DNA of 45,908 nt from JAVBQJ01 sp031549115 (lineage in GTDB: Bacteria > Verrucomicrobiota > Lentisphaeria > Victivallales > Victivallaceae), in contig JAVBQJ010000062.1 in assembly GCA_031549115.1 (NCBI GenBank), positions 1-45,908 of the forward strand, given 5' to 3'. Shown piece after piece: positions 8,163 to 15,597 of the stretch. The stretch's first letter is position 1. Each line of letters begins with the position of its first letter. The position numbers and the translations under genes are program-made. The notes under the pieces are model-generated. The model made no database searches, had not been told where the DNA came from, and was given only the letters and a program-made list of their open reading frames with translations.

Positions 8163-9301
8163 CCGCGCACCGCCTTTCGCTGATTGGCCAGAAAATCGCG
8201 CACCATGCCGCCCAAAGTGTCGATTTCCAGGAGAAACGCATCGTGCCCGTAGTCGGACTTGATATTGCAGTAGCTGACAGGGCACTGATTCTGCAGCAGC
8301 GCCTTGACGATCGCCCGGGATTGGCTCGGCGGAAACAGCCAGTCGCTCGAAAACGCCACCACCAGGAAGTTGGCCTTCACCGCGGCAAACGCCTTCGTCA
8401 GATCGCCGCCGGTCTGCGCCGACAAGTCGAAGTAATCCATGGCACGGGTGATATAGAGGTAACTGTTGGCGTCGAAGCGTTCGACAAAGCGCCGCCCCTG
8501 GTGCGAAAGGTAGCTTTCCACCGCGAAATCGTAATCGAAGTCGTAGGAATACTCCTTGCTTTCCTGCAGACCGCGGCCGAATTTGCGATTCATCGATTCG
8601 TCGCTCAAATAGGTGATATGCGCCAGCATCCGGGCCGTCGCCAACCCCTTTTCCGGCGGCACGGCGCCGTAGCTGCCGTTGTTCCACACCGGATCGTACT
8701 TGATCGCTTCGCGGCCGACCCAGTCGAAGGCGATGCTCTGACTCGACAGCTGCGCCGTGGTCGCGATCGGAATGACGCTGTGCATCGCGTCCGGATAGCT
8801 GACCGCCCATTGCAGCGCCTGCATTCCGCCCATCGAACCGCCGAGCAAGGACAGGAACTTTTTGATGCCGAGGTGATCCATCAGCCGCTTCTGCGCCCGG
8901 ACCATGTCGGCGACGGTGATCACCGGGAAGTCGAGATTGTACAATTGCCCGGTATCCGGATTGAGCGAGCGCGGCCCGGTGGAGCCGGAGCATCCGCCGA
9001 TCACGTTGCTGCAGACGACGAAATACTTGTCGGTATCGACCGCGCGGCCGGGGCCGATCATCTCATCCCACCAGCCGGGTTTGCGATCATCGGCCGAGTA
9101 ATAGCCCGAGACATGGGCGTCCCCGGACAAAGCGTGCAGCACCAATACCGCATTGGCTCCATCCTGGTCCAGAGTCCCGTAAGTTTCGTAACGGATATTG
9201 ACATCCCGGAGCGCTTTGCCGCAATCCAGCGGCAAGGCGTCTTCCGGAGTGGCTCCGAAACGGAAATCCCGGGGTGTAACAATCACGCGTTCTTCGGGCA
9301 T
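8159..9301 (-). CDS. metX: Homoserine O-acyltransferase
   Basis: A 380-residue alpha/beta hydrolase of the MetX family, acylating homoserine in the first committed step to methionine. The nucleophile elbow is GGSMGG with S156. The rest of the triad is D320 (FSSDWLFPP) and H353 (YGHDAFLLE). Other family blocks are LVLHALSGDAHVSG and NVIGGCSGSTGPRS. Sequence alone does not settle whether the donor is acetyl-CoA or succinyl-CoA. It lies 27 bases after serA and overlaps metW by 4 bases, forming serA-metX-metW. The start ATG is preceded by GGTGACGGATG, a modest ribosome binding site. Confidence 0.95.
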   Translation of the reverse strand: MPEERVIVTPRDFRFGATPEDALPLDCGKALRDVNIRYETYGTLDQDGANAVLVLHALSGDAHVSGYYSADDRKPGWWDEMIGPGRAVDTDKYFVVCSNVIGGCSGSTGPRSLNPDTGQLYNLDFPVITVADMVRAQKRLMDHLGIKKFLSLLGGSMGGMQALQWAVSYPDAMHSVIPIATTAQLSSQSIAFDWVGREAIKYDPVWNNGSYGAVPPEKGLATARMLAHITYLSDESMNRKFGRGLQESKEYSYDFDYDFAVESYLSHQGRRFVERFDANSYLYITRAMDYFDLSAQTGGDLTKAFAAVKANFLVVAFSSDWLFPPSQSRAIVKALLQNQCPVSYCNIKSDYGHDAFLLEIDTLGGMVRDFLANQRKAVRG

Positions 9302-9328
9302 CCGTCACCTGTTTTTACTGTTATCGTT

Positions 9329-10894
9329 TCAGTAACTGAACTGAAACGCCGTTTGCGCTTTCACCGCATCCTTGATTGCCGCGACCAGATCGGCCGGAAT
9401 GACGCGGTTGGTCTTGATCACCGCCAGCGACTTGCCGCTCTTGAGGTCCTGCGGCGCCCGGATGTCGATGATATTGATGTGTGCTTCGCCGAGCATGCTG
9501 GCGATCCGGCCGATGACGCCGGGCTGGTCCGGGTATTCGACGAAGAGGTTGTTGCCGGTCGGCTCCAGATACAAGTGGTCGAAGTTGTTCAACCGCGAAA
9601 TCATCAGATTGCCTTCGGTGATGATGCCGCGCAAACTGACCTGATAAATCGGATCGGAACCGGCAAAGAGATCGATGGTCATCGCGTCGCCGTAGGGCTT
9701 CGAGTTATCGACTTCGCGATCCTTGAGCTCGATGCCGTTTTCGTTCAGGAACTGCTCCGCGGCAGCCGGAGTCGAACGGAAATCGAAATCCTTGGCGATG
9801 CCGGCGATGATCGGCGCGGTCATATACTTGGCGAAGGGCCGCAGATCGCCGTAGAAGCTGGTTTCAATCCGGCTCGGCTGACGGCTGCCGAGGTAGCCGC
9901 GGGCAAGCGCGGAGAGCACGTAAGCCAGTTTCTGGTACGCGGCGTCGAGGCCGTCCGGCAATTCCTTGTTGACCACCCAGGTGGTGATTCCCTGCTCGAA
10001 GTACGCCATGGTCTGTTCGGCGGCGCGCTTGGCGGCGACGAAATTGGCCTCGACCGTATTGGCGCCGAGATGCGGCAGCATGATATCGGCGATGTCGGCG
10101 CAGCTCTTCGGGCCGGCTTCGTCCTTCGGATAAACGTCGTTGCAGAAGAATATCGGCTTCTGGGCCTTGACCGCGCGCAGATCGGCTTCGTTGATCACCC
10201 CGCAACGGGCGCAGTTGATCAGCATCGCGTTCGGCTTCATCGTCGACAACAGCGCCGCATTGACCATGCCGCGGGTGGCGTCATTCTCCGGAATATGCAG
10301 CGAAATGAAGTCGGATTCGGCGAAAATCGTCGGAACGTCGACCAATTCGACGCCGAGCTTTTCGGCCATCGCCGGCGCCATCACCGGGTCGAAGCCGAGC
10401 ACGCGCATTTCGAAACCGGTCAGGCGCTTGATCAAAAGCTGGCCGATGTTTCCAAGGCCGATGATACCGATGGTTTTGCCGGTCAATTCGCGGCCCATGA
10501 ATTTCTTCTTTTCCCAGCCGCCGGCACGGGTGGAAGTGTCGCCGGCGATCAGATGGCGGCTGGCGGCCAGCATCATCGCGATCACCTCTTCGGCCACCGC
10601 GTTGGAGTTCGCTCCGGGGGTATTCATCACGTCGACATCGCGGCGGCGCGCATACTTGGTATCGATGGTATTGAAGCCGGCACCGGCGCGCACGACCAGC
10701 TTCAGCTGCGGCAGCGCGTCGATAATTTCCGGCGTGACCTTTTCACTGCGGACAATCATCACCTCGGCATCCGGGTTGGCCTTCACCAGGTCCAGAATCG
10801 GGGTTTCCGCATCGAGAACCACAGCATAACCGTTATCGCTCAAGAGCTTGGCGGCAAATTTGTCGAGTTTGGTGGGAATCAATACCTTCTTCAT
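9329..10894 (-). CDS. serA: D-3-phosphoglycerate dehydrogenase with ACT domain
   Basis: A 521-residue long-form SerA, oxidising 3-phosphoglycerate to start serine synthesis. The NAD-binding loop is GLGNIG (146-151). The catalytic residues appear as R230 in INCARCGV, E259 in the DVYPKDEAGP block, and H275 in LPHLGANT. A substrate-binding-like intervening region follows, then a C-terminal ACT domain from about 450 (LFVEYPDQPGVIGRI), which in this family mediates serine feedback. The usual ARGG after the catalytic Arg reads ARCG here. The ATG has GGAGAACGG just upstream. It leads the serA-metX-metW cluster and lies 98 bases after tatC on the same strand. Confidence 0.96.
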   Translation of the reverse strand: MKKVLIPTKLDKFAAKLLSDNGYAVVLDAETPILDLVKANPDAEVMIVRSEKVTPEIIDALPQLKLVVRAGAGFNTIDTKYARRRDVDVMNTPGANSNAVAEEVIAMMLAASRHLIAGDTSTRAGGWEKKKFMGRELTGKTIGIIGLGNIGQLLIKRLTGFEMRVLGFDPVMAPAMAEKLGVELVDVPTIFAESDFISLHIPENDATRGMVNAALLSTMKPNAMLINCARCGVINEADLRAVKAQKPIFFCNDVYPKDEAGPKSCADIADIMLPHLGANTVEANFVAAKRAAEQTMAYFEQGITTWVVNKELPDGLDAAYQKLAYVLSALARGYLGSRQPSRIETSFYGDLRPFAKYMTAPIIAGIAKDFDFRSTPAAAEQFLNENGIELKDREVDNSKPYGDAMTIDLFAGSDPIYQVSLRGIITEGNLMISRLNNFDHLYLEPTGNNLFVEYPDQPGVIGRIASMLGEAHINIIDIRAPQDLKSGKSLAVIKTNRVIPADLVAAIKDAVKAQTAFQFSY

Positions 10895-10935
10895 GTCCGT
10901 TCTCCATATCGTTAGAATAAAAAAAACCGTCCATT

Positions 10936-10964
10936 AAGATAACCCCTAAACCGCGTTTCTGCAA
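10936..10964 (-). promoter_or_regulatory. Candidate promoter for serA-metX-metW
   Basis: On the minus strand, TTGCAG (10964-10959) and TATCTT (10941-10936) are separated by 17 bases, about 40 bases upstream of the serA start. Both hexamers are imperfect matches to sigma-70 consensus, so this is a suggestion only. Confidence 0.35.
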
Positions 10965-10992
10965 GCGGAAAAGCGAAAATTCCGTCGGGATT

Positions 10993-11868
10993 TCAGCGGC
11001 GGTGACGGCCGCGGAGCGGACGGCGGGGGCGCTTGCCCTGCGCGGCGTAAAATGCGAAATCGCCGTCTCCGGCCGCGGGCACGGCCGGGAGCGGCTCCGG
11101 AACATGGTCATTTTCCGGTTCATCCTCCATCGCCGGCGCCGCCGCCTCGCGCTTCCGCTCCGCCCTCCCCGCCAGCCACAGGCCGATTTCGAACAGCAGC
11201 AGAGTCGGAATCGCCAGCATCAGCTGGCTGACCACATCGGGCGGCGTCAACACCGCCGCGACGATCAAAATCGCCACCACGATGATCGGCCGCTGACGGC
11301 GCAGCGCCGCCGTTTTGACAATACCGAGGCGACATAACCCGATTACAATCAAAGGCATCTGAAACATCACCCCGAAAGCGAGCGTCAGCCAGAAGGTCAG
11401 TTCGAGAAACGCTCCCAACCCGATCATCGGCTGCAGCCGCTCCGTAGCGAAGCCGGCGGAAAAATACATCACCATCGGCACAATCACCAACAGCGAAAAG
11501 GCCGCTCCCAGCAGAAACAAACCGTATCCGGCGGCGGCATTCCAGCCGACCCAGCCGCGCTCATGCGCGTACAGAGCGGGAGACAGGAAATTCCAGAAAA
11601 AATACGCCAACAGCGGAAACCCGGCCCCGAACGCCAGCAGCAGCCCCATTTTCATTTCCACCAGGAAGGCTTCCATCGGCGTGAAATAATTCAACGCACC
11701 CAGCTCCGGCGGGCACGCATAAGCGATATATATATTCAGCAACGGCCCCGCCGCCCACCACCCCGGAGGAAACAGTATGGCCACCGTCAATACCATGCGC
11801 CATAAGACATTGCGCAACGCCTGCAGATGCTCCCAAATGGAGAAGTCGCCCTCGTTCTCCGTCATCAT
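10993..11868 (-). CDS. tatC: Sec-independent (Tat) translocase subunit TatC
   Basis: A 291-residue protein with six predicted membrane helices. It has TatC landmarks: an N-terminal cytoplasmic block with EHLQALRNVLWR, which corresponds to the HLEELR motif; the conserved region around FTPMEAFLVEMKMG; and LTPPDVVSQ in the last periplasmic loop. TatC is the receptor for twin-arginine signal peptides. The C-terminal tail of about 55 residues, rich in Pro, Ala and Arg, extends beyond the usual TatC end. GGAG lies 7 bases before the first ATG. No tatA/B gene is adjacent. The divergent neighbour carries a Tat signal, so the pairing looks functional. It may be co-transcribed with serA downstream. Confidence 0.93.
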   Translation of the reverse strand: MMTENEGDFSIWEHLQALRNVLWRMVLTVAILFPPGWWAAGPLLNIYIAYACPPELGALNYFTPMEAFLVEMKMGLLLAFGAGFPLLAYFFWNFLSPALYAHERGWVGWNAAAGYGLFLLGAAFSLLVIVPMVMYFSAGFATERLQPMIGLGAFLELTFWLTLAFGVMFQMPLIVIGLCRLGIVKTAALRRQRPIIVVAILIVAAVLTPPDVVSQLMLAIPTLLLFEIGLWLAGRAERKREAAAPAMEDEPENDHVPEPLPAVPAAGDGDFAFYAAQGKRPRRPLRGRHRR

Positions 11869-11920
11869 CGCCCGGCTCCGTTTTTTTTCATAAAATCAAT
11901 CCGCATTCTCGATTTTTTCC

Positions 11921-11949
11921 TTGCATTTTACTCGTCGGCAGATTACAAT
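11921..11949 (+). promoter_or_regulatory. Promoter for the DUF362-ferredoxin operon
   Basis: TTGCAT (11921-11926) and TACAAT (11944-11949) are spaced by exactly 17 bases. The start codon at 11995 is 46 bases further on, and a GGGAGG ribosome binding site lies between. This lies in the divergent gap with tatC. Confidence 0.6.
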
Positions 11950-11994
11950 AACATACAGAACAATGCAACCGTTTTCAAGTGGGAGGTTGAAAAA

Positions 11995-12924
11995 ATGAAG
12001 AGACGCGATTTTTTGAAGACAGCGGCAGCCGCCGGAATCGGCCTCGGAGTATTCAGTCAATTGCCCGGTTCCCGGCTCCACGCCGCGGAAAGTGACGCCG
12101 CCGCAGGCACGCCCCCCGACCTGGTCGCCGTGATGGGCGGCGAACCGGTGGAGATGTTCCGGGCGGCCATCGCCGAATTCGGCGGCATCGGCACCTTCGT
12201 CCGGCCGGGGCAGCTGGTGGTGGTAAAACCCAACATCGGCTGGGATCAGCCGCCGGAGATGGGGGCGGACACCAACCCGGAACTGGTGGGGGAAATCGTC
12301 CGGCAATGCGTGGCGGCGGGGGCCCGTGAGGTGGCGGTATTCGACCACACCTGCAACGAGTGGCGCGCCTGTTATCGCAACAGCGGCATCGAAGATGCGG
12401 TCAAGGCGGCCGGCGGCGTGGTGTATATGGCGCACCGCGAAGAGGATTATGTGCCCGCCGAAATTCCGGGCGGGAAAAACCTTCGGCAGGCGCTGGTGCA
12501 CCACCTGATTCCGGCCTGCGACGTGCTGATCAATGTGCCGGTATTGAAGCATCACGGCGGCGCCTCGATGACCTGCGCGATGAAAAATTTCATGGGTGTG
12601 GTCTGGGACCGCCGCTTCATGCACCAGAACGACCTGCAGCAATGCATCGCCGACAGCGTCCTCTTGCGCAAACCCGATCTGAATGTGGTGGACGCCTACC
12701 GGGTGATGGTCCGCAACGGCCCGCGCGGCGTCAGTTCCCAGGATATCGTGACGCCGAAGGTGCTGATGATGGGGCGCGATATCGTCGCGGTGGACACCGC
12801 CGCCGCCAGACAGGCCGGATTCGACATCGACGCCATCGGCCACCTGGCCAAGGCGGAAGCGCTCGGCCTCGGCACCACCAACCTCGCCGGCCTCAACATC
12901 AAACGGACCCGGATGAATGGCTGA
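11995..12924 (+). CDS. Tat-exported DUF362 domain protein
   Basis: A 309-residue protein with a textbook twin-arginine signal, MKRRDFLKTAAAAGIGLG, ending near LHAAES. A DUF362 domain follows (VVVKPNIGWDQPPEMGADTNPELV, DVLINVPVLKHHGGASMTCAMKN, PDLNVVDA). DUF362 proteins often sit beside or fuse to ferredoxin domains; their reaction is not established. Here the next gene, overlapping by 8 bases, is a multi-cluster ferredoxin membrane protein, and tatC lies divergently upstream. A redox role at the outer face of the inner membrane is therefore a reasonable inference. I chose ATG 11995, which has GGGAGG just upstream; an in-frame upstream extension would bury the signal. Confidence 0.88.
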   Translation: MKRRDFLKTAAAAGIGLGVFSQLPGSRLHAAESDAAAGTPPDLVAVMGGEPVEMFRAAIAEFGGIGTFVRPGQLVVVKPNIGWDQPPEMGADTNPELVGEIVRQCVAAGAREVAVFDHTCNEWRACYRNSGIEDAVKAAGGVVYMAHREEDYVPAEIPGGKNLRQALVHHLIPACDVLINVPVLKHHGGASMTCAMKNFMGVVWDRRFMHQNDLQQCIADSVLLRKPDLNVVDAYRVMVRNGPRGVSSQDIVTPKVLMMGRDIVAVDTAAARQAGFDIDAIGHLAKAEALGLGTTNLAGLNIKRTRMNG

Positions 12925-14374
12925 TTTTCGCGTCATCCGTTCGATTCGCATCGTGATCGCAATCTGCGTCTGGGGGGGCGCACTCGGGATTCTGTTCTTG
13001 AAACCGGCGTGGGCGGCGTACCTTTTCGCGCTTCTGATCGCGGGCATCGTTGTTGCCTGCATCGGCGGACGCTGGTATTGTTCGCTGGCCTGCCCGTTCG
13101 GATTGCTTCAGGACGGCATCGGCGGGATCGCGCGCCTCGCCACCGGAAAGCGCTTCCGTTATCGCAACTGGCGGGTATCGCCGACGTTGCGCTGGGGCCT
13201 ATTGGCAGCCTTGCTGTTAATGGCGCTGCTCGGGATCATCCTGCCGTTCGCCGGGGCCGATCCTTATAGTAACTTCAGCCGTATCACCGCCGCGCTGCTG
13301 CGTCCCGGCGTGGCGGCGGCGACCGTCGAAATCACTCCACGCCCGATGGGCTACGGGGCGGTTTGGTGGAGTGCGCTGGTTCTCGGCGCGTTGACGCTGG
13401 CGGTGCTGTGGCGCGGACGCATCTTCTGCCAGGTGTTGTGTCCGGTCGGCGGCATTCTCGGGTTCCTCTCCCGGCGTGCCCGCATGCAAATGCGGCTGGA
13501 TGCCAAGAAGTGTGTCAAATGCGGCCAGTGTGTTCACCGCTGCCCCTCCGGGTGCATCGATCCCAAAACCGGCGAGTTGGATTTTTCCCGCTGTACTTTG
13601 TGCTTCAACTGCGGCAGCGTCTGCAAATTCGGCGCCATCGCCTATCAGGGCGGGGCAGTGAAAACGCCCCCCCTGCCGAATGCGGCGCGGCGCCGCTTTC
13701 TACTGGGCGCCGGCATCACGGTGGCGGCCGCGGCCGCCGGCGCCGCGGCATTGCGGGAGCAGCGTACCCGGCTGCTGGCCGGACGGGAAAAAACCGGAAC
13801 CCTGCCGGTGATGCCGCCGGGAGCGATGTCGCTGGAGCGCTTCACCTCGCGCTGCACGGCGTGTCATTTGTGCGTGGCCAATTGCACCGGCAAGGTGCTG
13901 CGCCCGGCCGGCTTGACCGAGTACGGCCTCGCGGGGGCCGGTCAGCCGCACCTGGATTTCCGTGCCGGCATGTGTGAATTCCGCTGCCACAATTGCAGCT
14001 CCGTCTGCCCGACCGGCGCATTGAAAAAGCTGCCGCTGCCGGAAAAGCAACGGTTGCAAATCGGTATAGCGCACTACCGGCGCGACAATTGCGTGGTGTA
14101 TCTGGACAAAGATCGTGACTGCGGCGCCTGCGCGGAGCATTGCCCGACCGGCGCCTTGACCATGCAGCCGGACGGCGACGGCTACCGGCTGCCGAAAATC
14201 GTCGAAGCGTTGTGCATTGGCTGCGGCAGTTGCGTCAAGGCGTGTCCGCAGCATCCGGATTGCCCGTTGACCGTATCCGGATTGGCATTGCAAACCCAGG
14301 CGGTCAGCCCGGAGCAGTATTTCAAAACCCATGCGGACGACGCCCCGGCCGTTTCCGACGACTGGGCATTTTAA
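12917..14374 (+). CDS. NapH/NapG-like fused membrane polyferredoxin
   Basis: A 485-residue protein. Residues 1-185 form several membrane helices with the two CxxxCP turns typical of NapH/NosR-type proteins (WYCSLACPFG, IFCQVLCPVG). Then come clusters CVKCGQCVHRCP (from C199) and CTLCFNCGSVC. An internal twin-arginine-like stretch, RRRFLLGAG (258-266), is followed by a hydrophobic Ala-rich helix. Four more cluster motifs follow: CTACHLCVANC, CEFRCHNCSSVC, the CGACAEHCP region, and CIGCGSCVKACP. This looks like a NapH-type quinol-side module fused to a NapG-type exported ferredoxin. The known role of such modules is electron transfer from menaquinol to an exported partner. The partner here would be the overlapping DUF362 protein; that is inference. 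Confidence 0.85.
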   Translation: MADFRVIRSIRIVIAICVWGGALGILFLKPAWAAYLFALLIAGIVVACIGGRWYCSLACPFGLLQDGIGGIARLATGKRFRYRNWRVSPTLRWGLLAALLLMALLGIILPFAGADPYSNFSRITAALLRPGVAAATVEITPRPMGYGAVWWSALVLGALTLAVLWRGRIFCQVLCPVGGILGFLSRRARMQMRLDAKKCVKCGQCVHRCPSGCIDPKTGELDFSRCTLCFNCGSVCKFGAIAYQGGAVKTPPLPNAARRRFLLGAGITVAAAAAGAAALREQRTRLLAGREKTGTLPVMPPGAMSLERFTSRCTACHLCVANCTGKVLRPAGLTEYGLAGAGQPHLDFRAGMCEFRCHNCSSVCPTGALKKLPLPEKQRLQIGIAHYRRDNCVVYLDKDRDCGACAEHCPTGALTMQPDGDGYRLPKIVEALCIGCGSCVKACPQHPDCPLTVSGLALQTQAVSPEQYFKTHADDAPAVSDDWAF

Positions 14375-14411
14375 GAGTTTCAATTTTCATATAAAAAAAC
14401 TCGTTTTTTAT
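14375..14411 (+). terminator. Weak intrinsic terminator after the ferredoxin gene
   Basis: The arms GAGTTT (14375-14380) and AAACTC (14397-14402) are followed by GTTTTTTAT, directly after the stop codon. The 6-base stem is short and the loop AT-rich, so efficiency is uncertain. Confidence 0.45.
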
Positions 14412-14502
14412 AGCATATCAAGCTGGAAAATGCTTTTATGGCGGTTACTTTTTATAGGCAATGCTTCATTAGGAGTTTTCAAAAATTAACCAGGGTGAAT
14501 TT

Positions 14503-15594
14503 ATGAAACGCATTCAAAACGCCGAGCATTCCGTTGTTTACCAGATGTCCAGCCGCACCCCGTTCAACTACTTCGGGTGGCCCACCGTCGCCCGGATGGA
14601 CGACGGCACCTTGATTGTGGGCGCCTCCGGCTTCCGCGCCGGCCACGTGTGCCCTTTCGGACGCTCGGTGCTGTGGCGCAGCAGCGACAACGGCCGGAGC
14701 TGGTCCAGCCCGGAAATCGTCAACGATTCCCCGATCGACGACCGCGATCTCGGCGTCACGCCGCTCAGGGACGGGAAATTTCTGATCTCCTGGTTCACCT
14801 GTGACACCCGATTTTTCTATCCGGGCGGCGACCCGATCGAGCACCCGTGGAATTTCCGCCCGGTGCTCCAGAGCTGGAACGAGGAAACCGTCGCGGCCAA
14901 CCTGGGCAGCTTCGTCCGCGTCTGCAATGCCGACGGCTCCTGGAATGCGCCGGTGCCGGTGAAGGTCTCCAGCCCGCATGGCCCAATTCGCCTCGCCAAC
15001 GGCAAACTGCTGTATCTGGGAGCAATCTTCGGCACGACCGATGCGGACGGGAAGCTGCATTTTTCGATGCAGAGCTACCGTTCCAAATGTCTGCAGGCCT
15101 TGGAAAGCAGCGATGACGGCGCCACCTGGCAGGAGCTCGGCATCATCAAACCGGTGCATCCGGATTCCGACTTCTGCGAACCCGATGTCGTGGAGCTGCC
15201 GTCGGGGCGCCTGATCGGCGCCATCCGGGACGAAGCGGACTTCTCGATGTGGCAGATCGAATCCGACGACGGCGGCCGGAATTGGTCGACGCCGCACCGG
15301 ATCCTGCCGTTCGGAGCTCCGCCGCATCTGTTGCGGCACAGCTCCGGCGTGCTGGTGCTCGCCTACGGTTACCGCCGGCCGGAATTCAGCGAACGGGTGA
15401 TGCTCAGTTACGATGACGGTCAATCCTGGGATGCCGACTGGGTACTGTGCGATGCGCCGTTTGTTGATATGGGATACCCGTCCAGCGTCGAACTGCCGGA
15501 CGGCTCGATCCTGACCGTGTATTATCAATCGCTCGATATCGGTACGCCCTGCGCCATCCGGGCCACCCGCTGGGAGTTGCCCGGAAGGCGTTAA
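14503..15594 (+). CDS. Sialidase-superfamily (BNR repeat) protein
   Basis: A 363-residue beta-propeller protein with four Asp-box repeats: SSDNGRSW, SSDDGATW, SDDGGRNW and SYDDGQSW. The fold is that of exo-sialidases and related glycan-binding or glycan-cleaving enzymes. RxP-like and Glu-rich positions (DFCEPDVVELPSG, IGAIRDE) are present, but I cannot confirm the full Arg triad of a true sialidase. No signal peptide is seen, so it may act inside the cell on imported sugar or be exported another way. The 128 bases upstream hold a terminator-like hairpin and a weak ribosome binding site (AGGGTG). It converges on the FG-GAP gene with only 3 bases between stops. Confidence 0.8.
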   Translation: MKRIQNAEHSVVYQMSSRTPFNYFGWPTVARMDDGTLIVGASGFRAGHVCPFGRSVLWRSSDNGRSWSSPEIVNDSPIDDRDLGVTPLRDGKFLISWFTCDTRFFYPGGDPIEHPWNFRPVLQSWNEETVAANLGSFVRVCNADGSWNAPVPVKVSSPHGPIRLANGKLLYLGAIFGTTDADGKLHFSMQSYRSKCLQALESSDDGATWQELGIIKPVHPDSDFCEPDVVELPSGRLIGAIRDEADFSMWQIESDDGGRNWSTPHRILPFGAPPHLLRHSSGVLVLAYGYRRPEFSERVMLSYDDGQSWDADWVLCDAPFVDMGYPSSVELPDGSILTVYYQSLDIGTPCAIRATRWELPGRR

Positions 15595-15597
15595 GCA

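Noticed and set aside
8138..10915. 925-residue open frame on the plus strand
   Set aside because: It lies opposite metW, metX and serA, which have clear motifs. Composition is the mirror of GC-rich coding DNA, with no domain.
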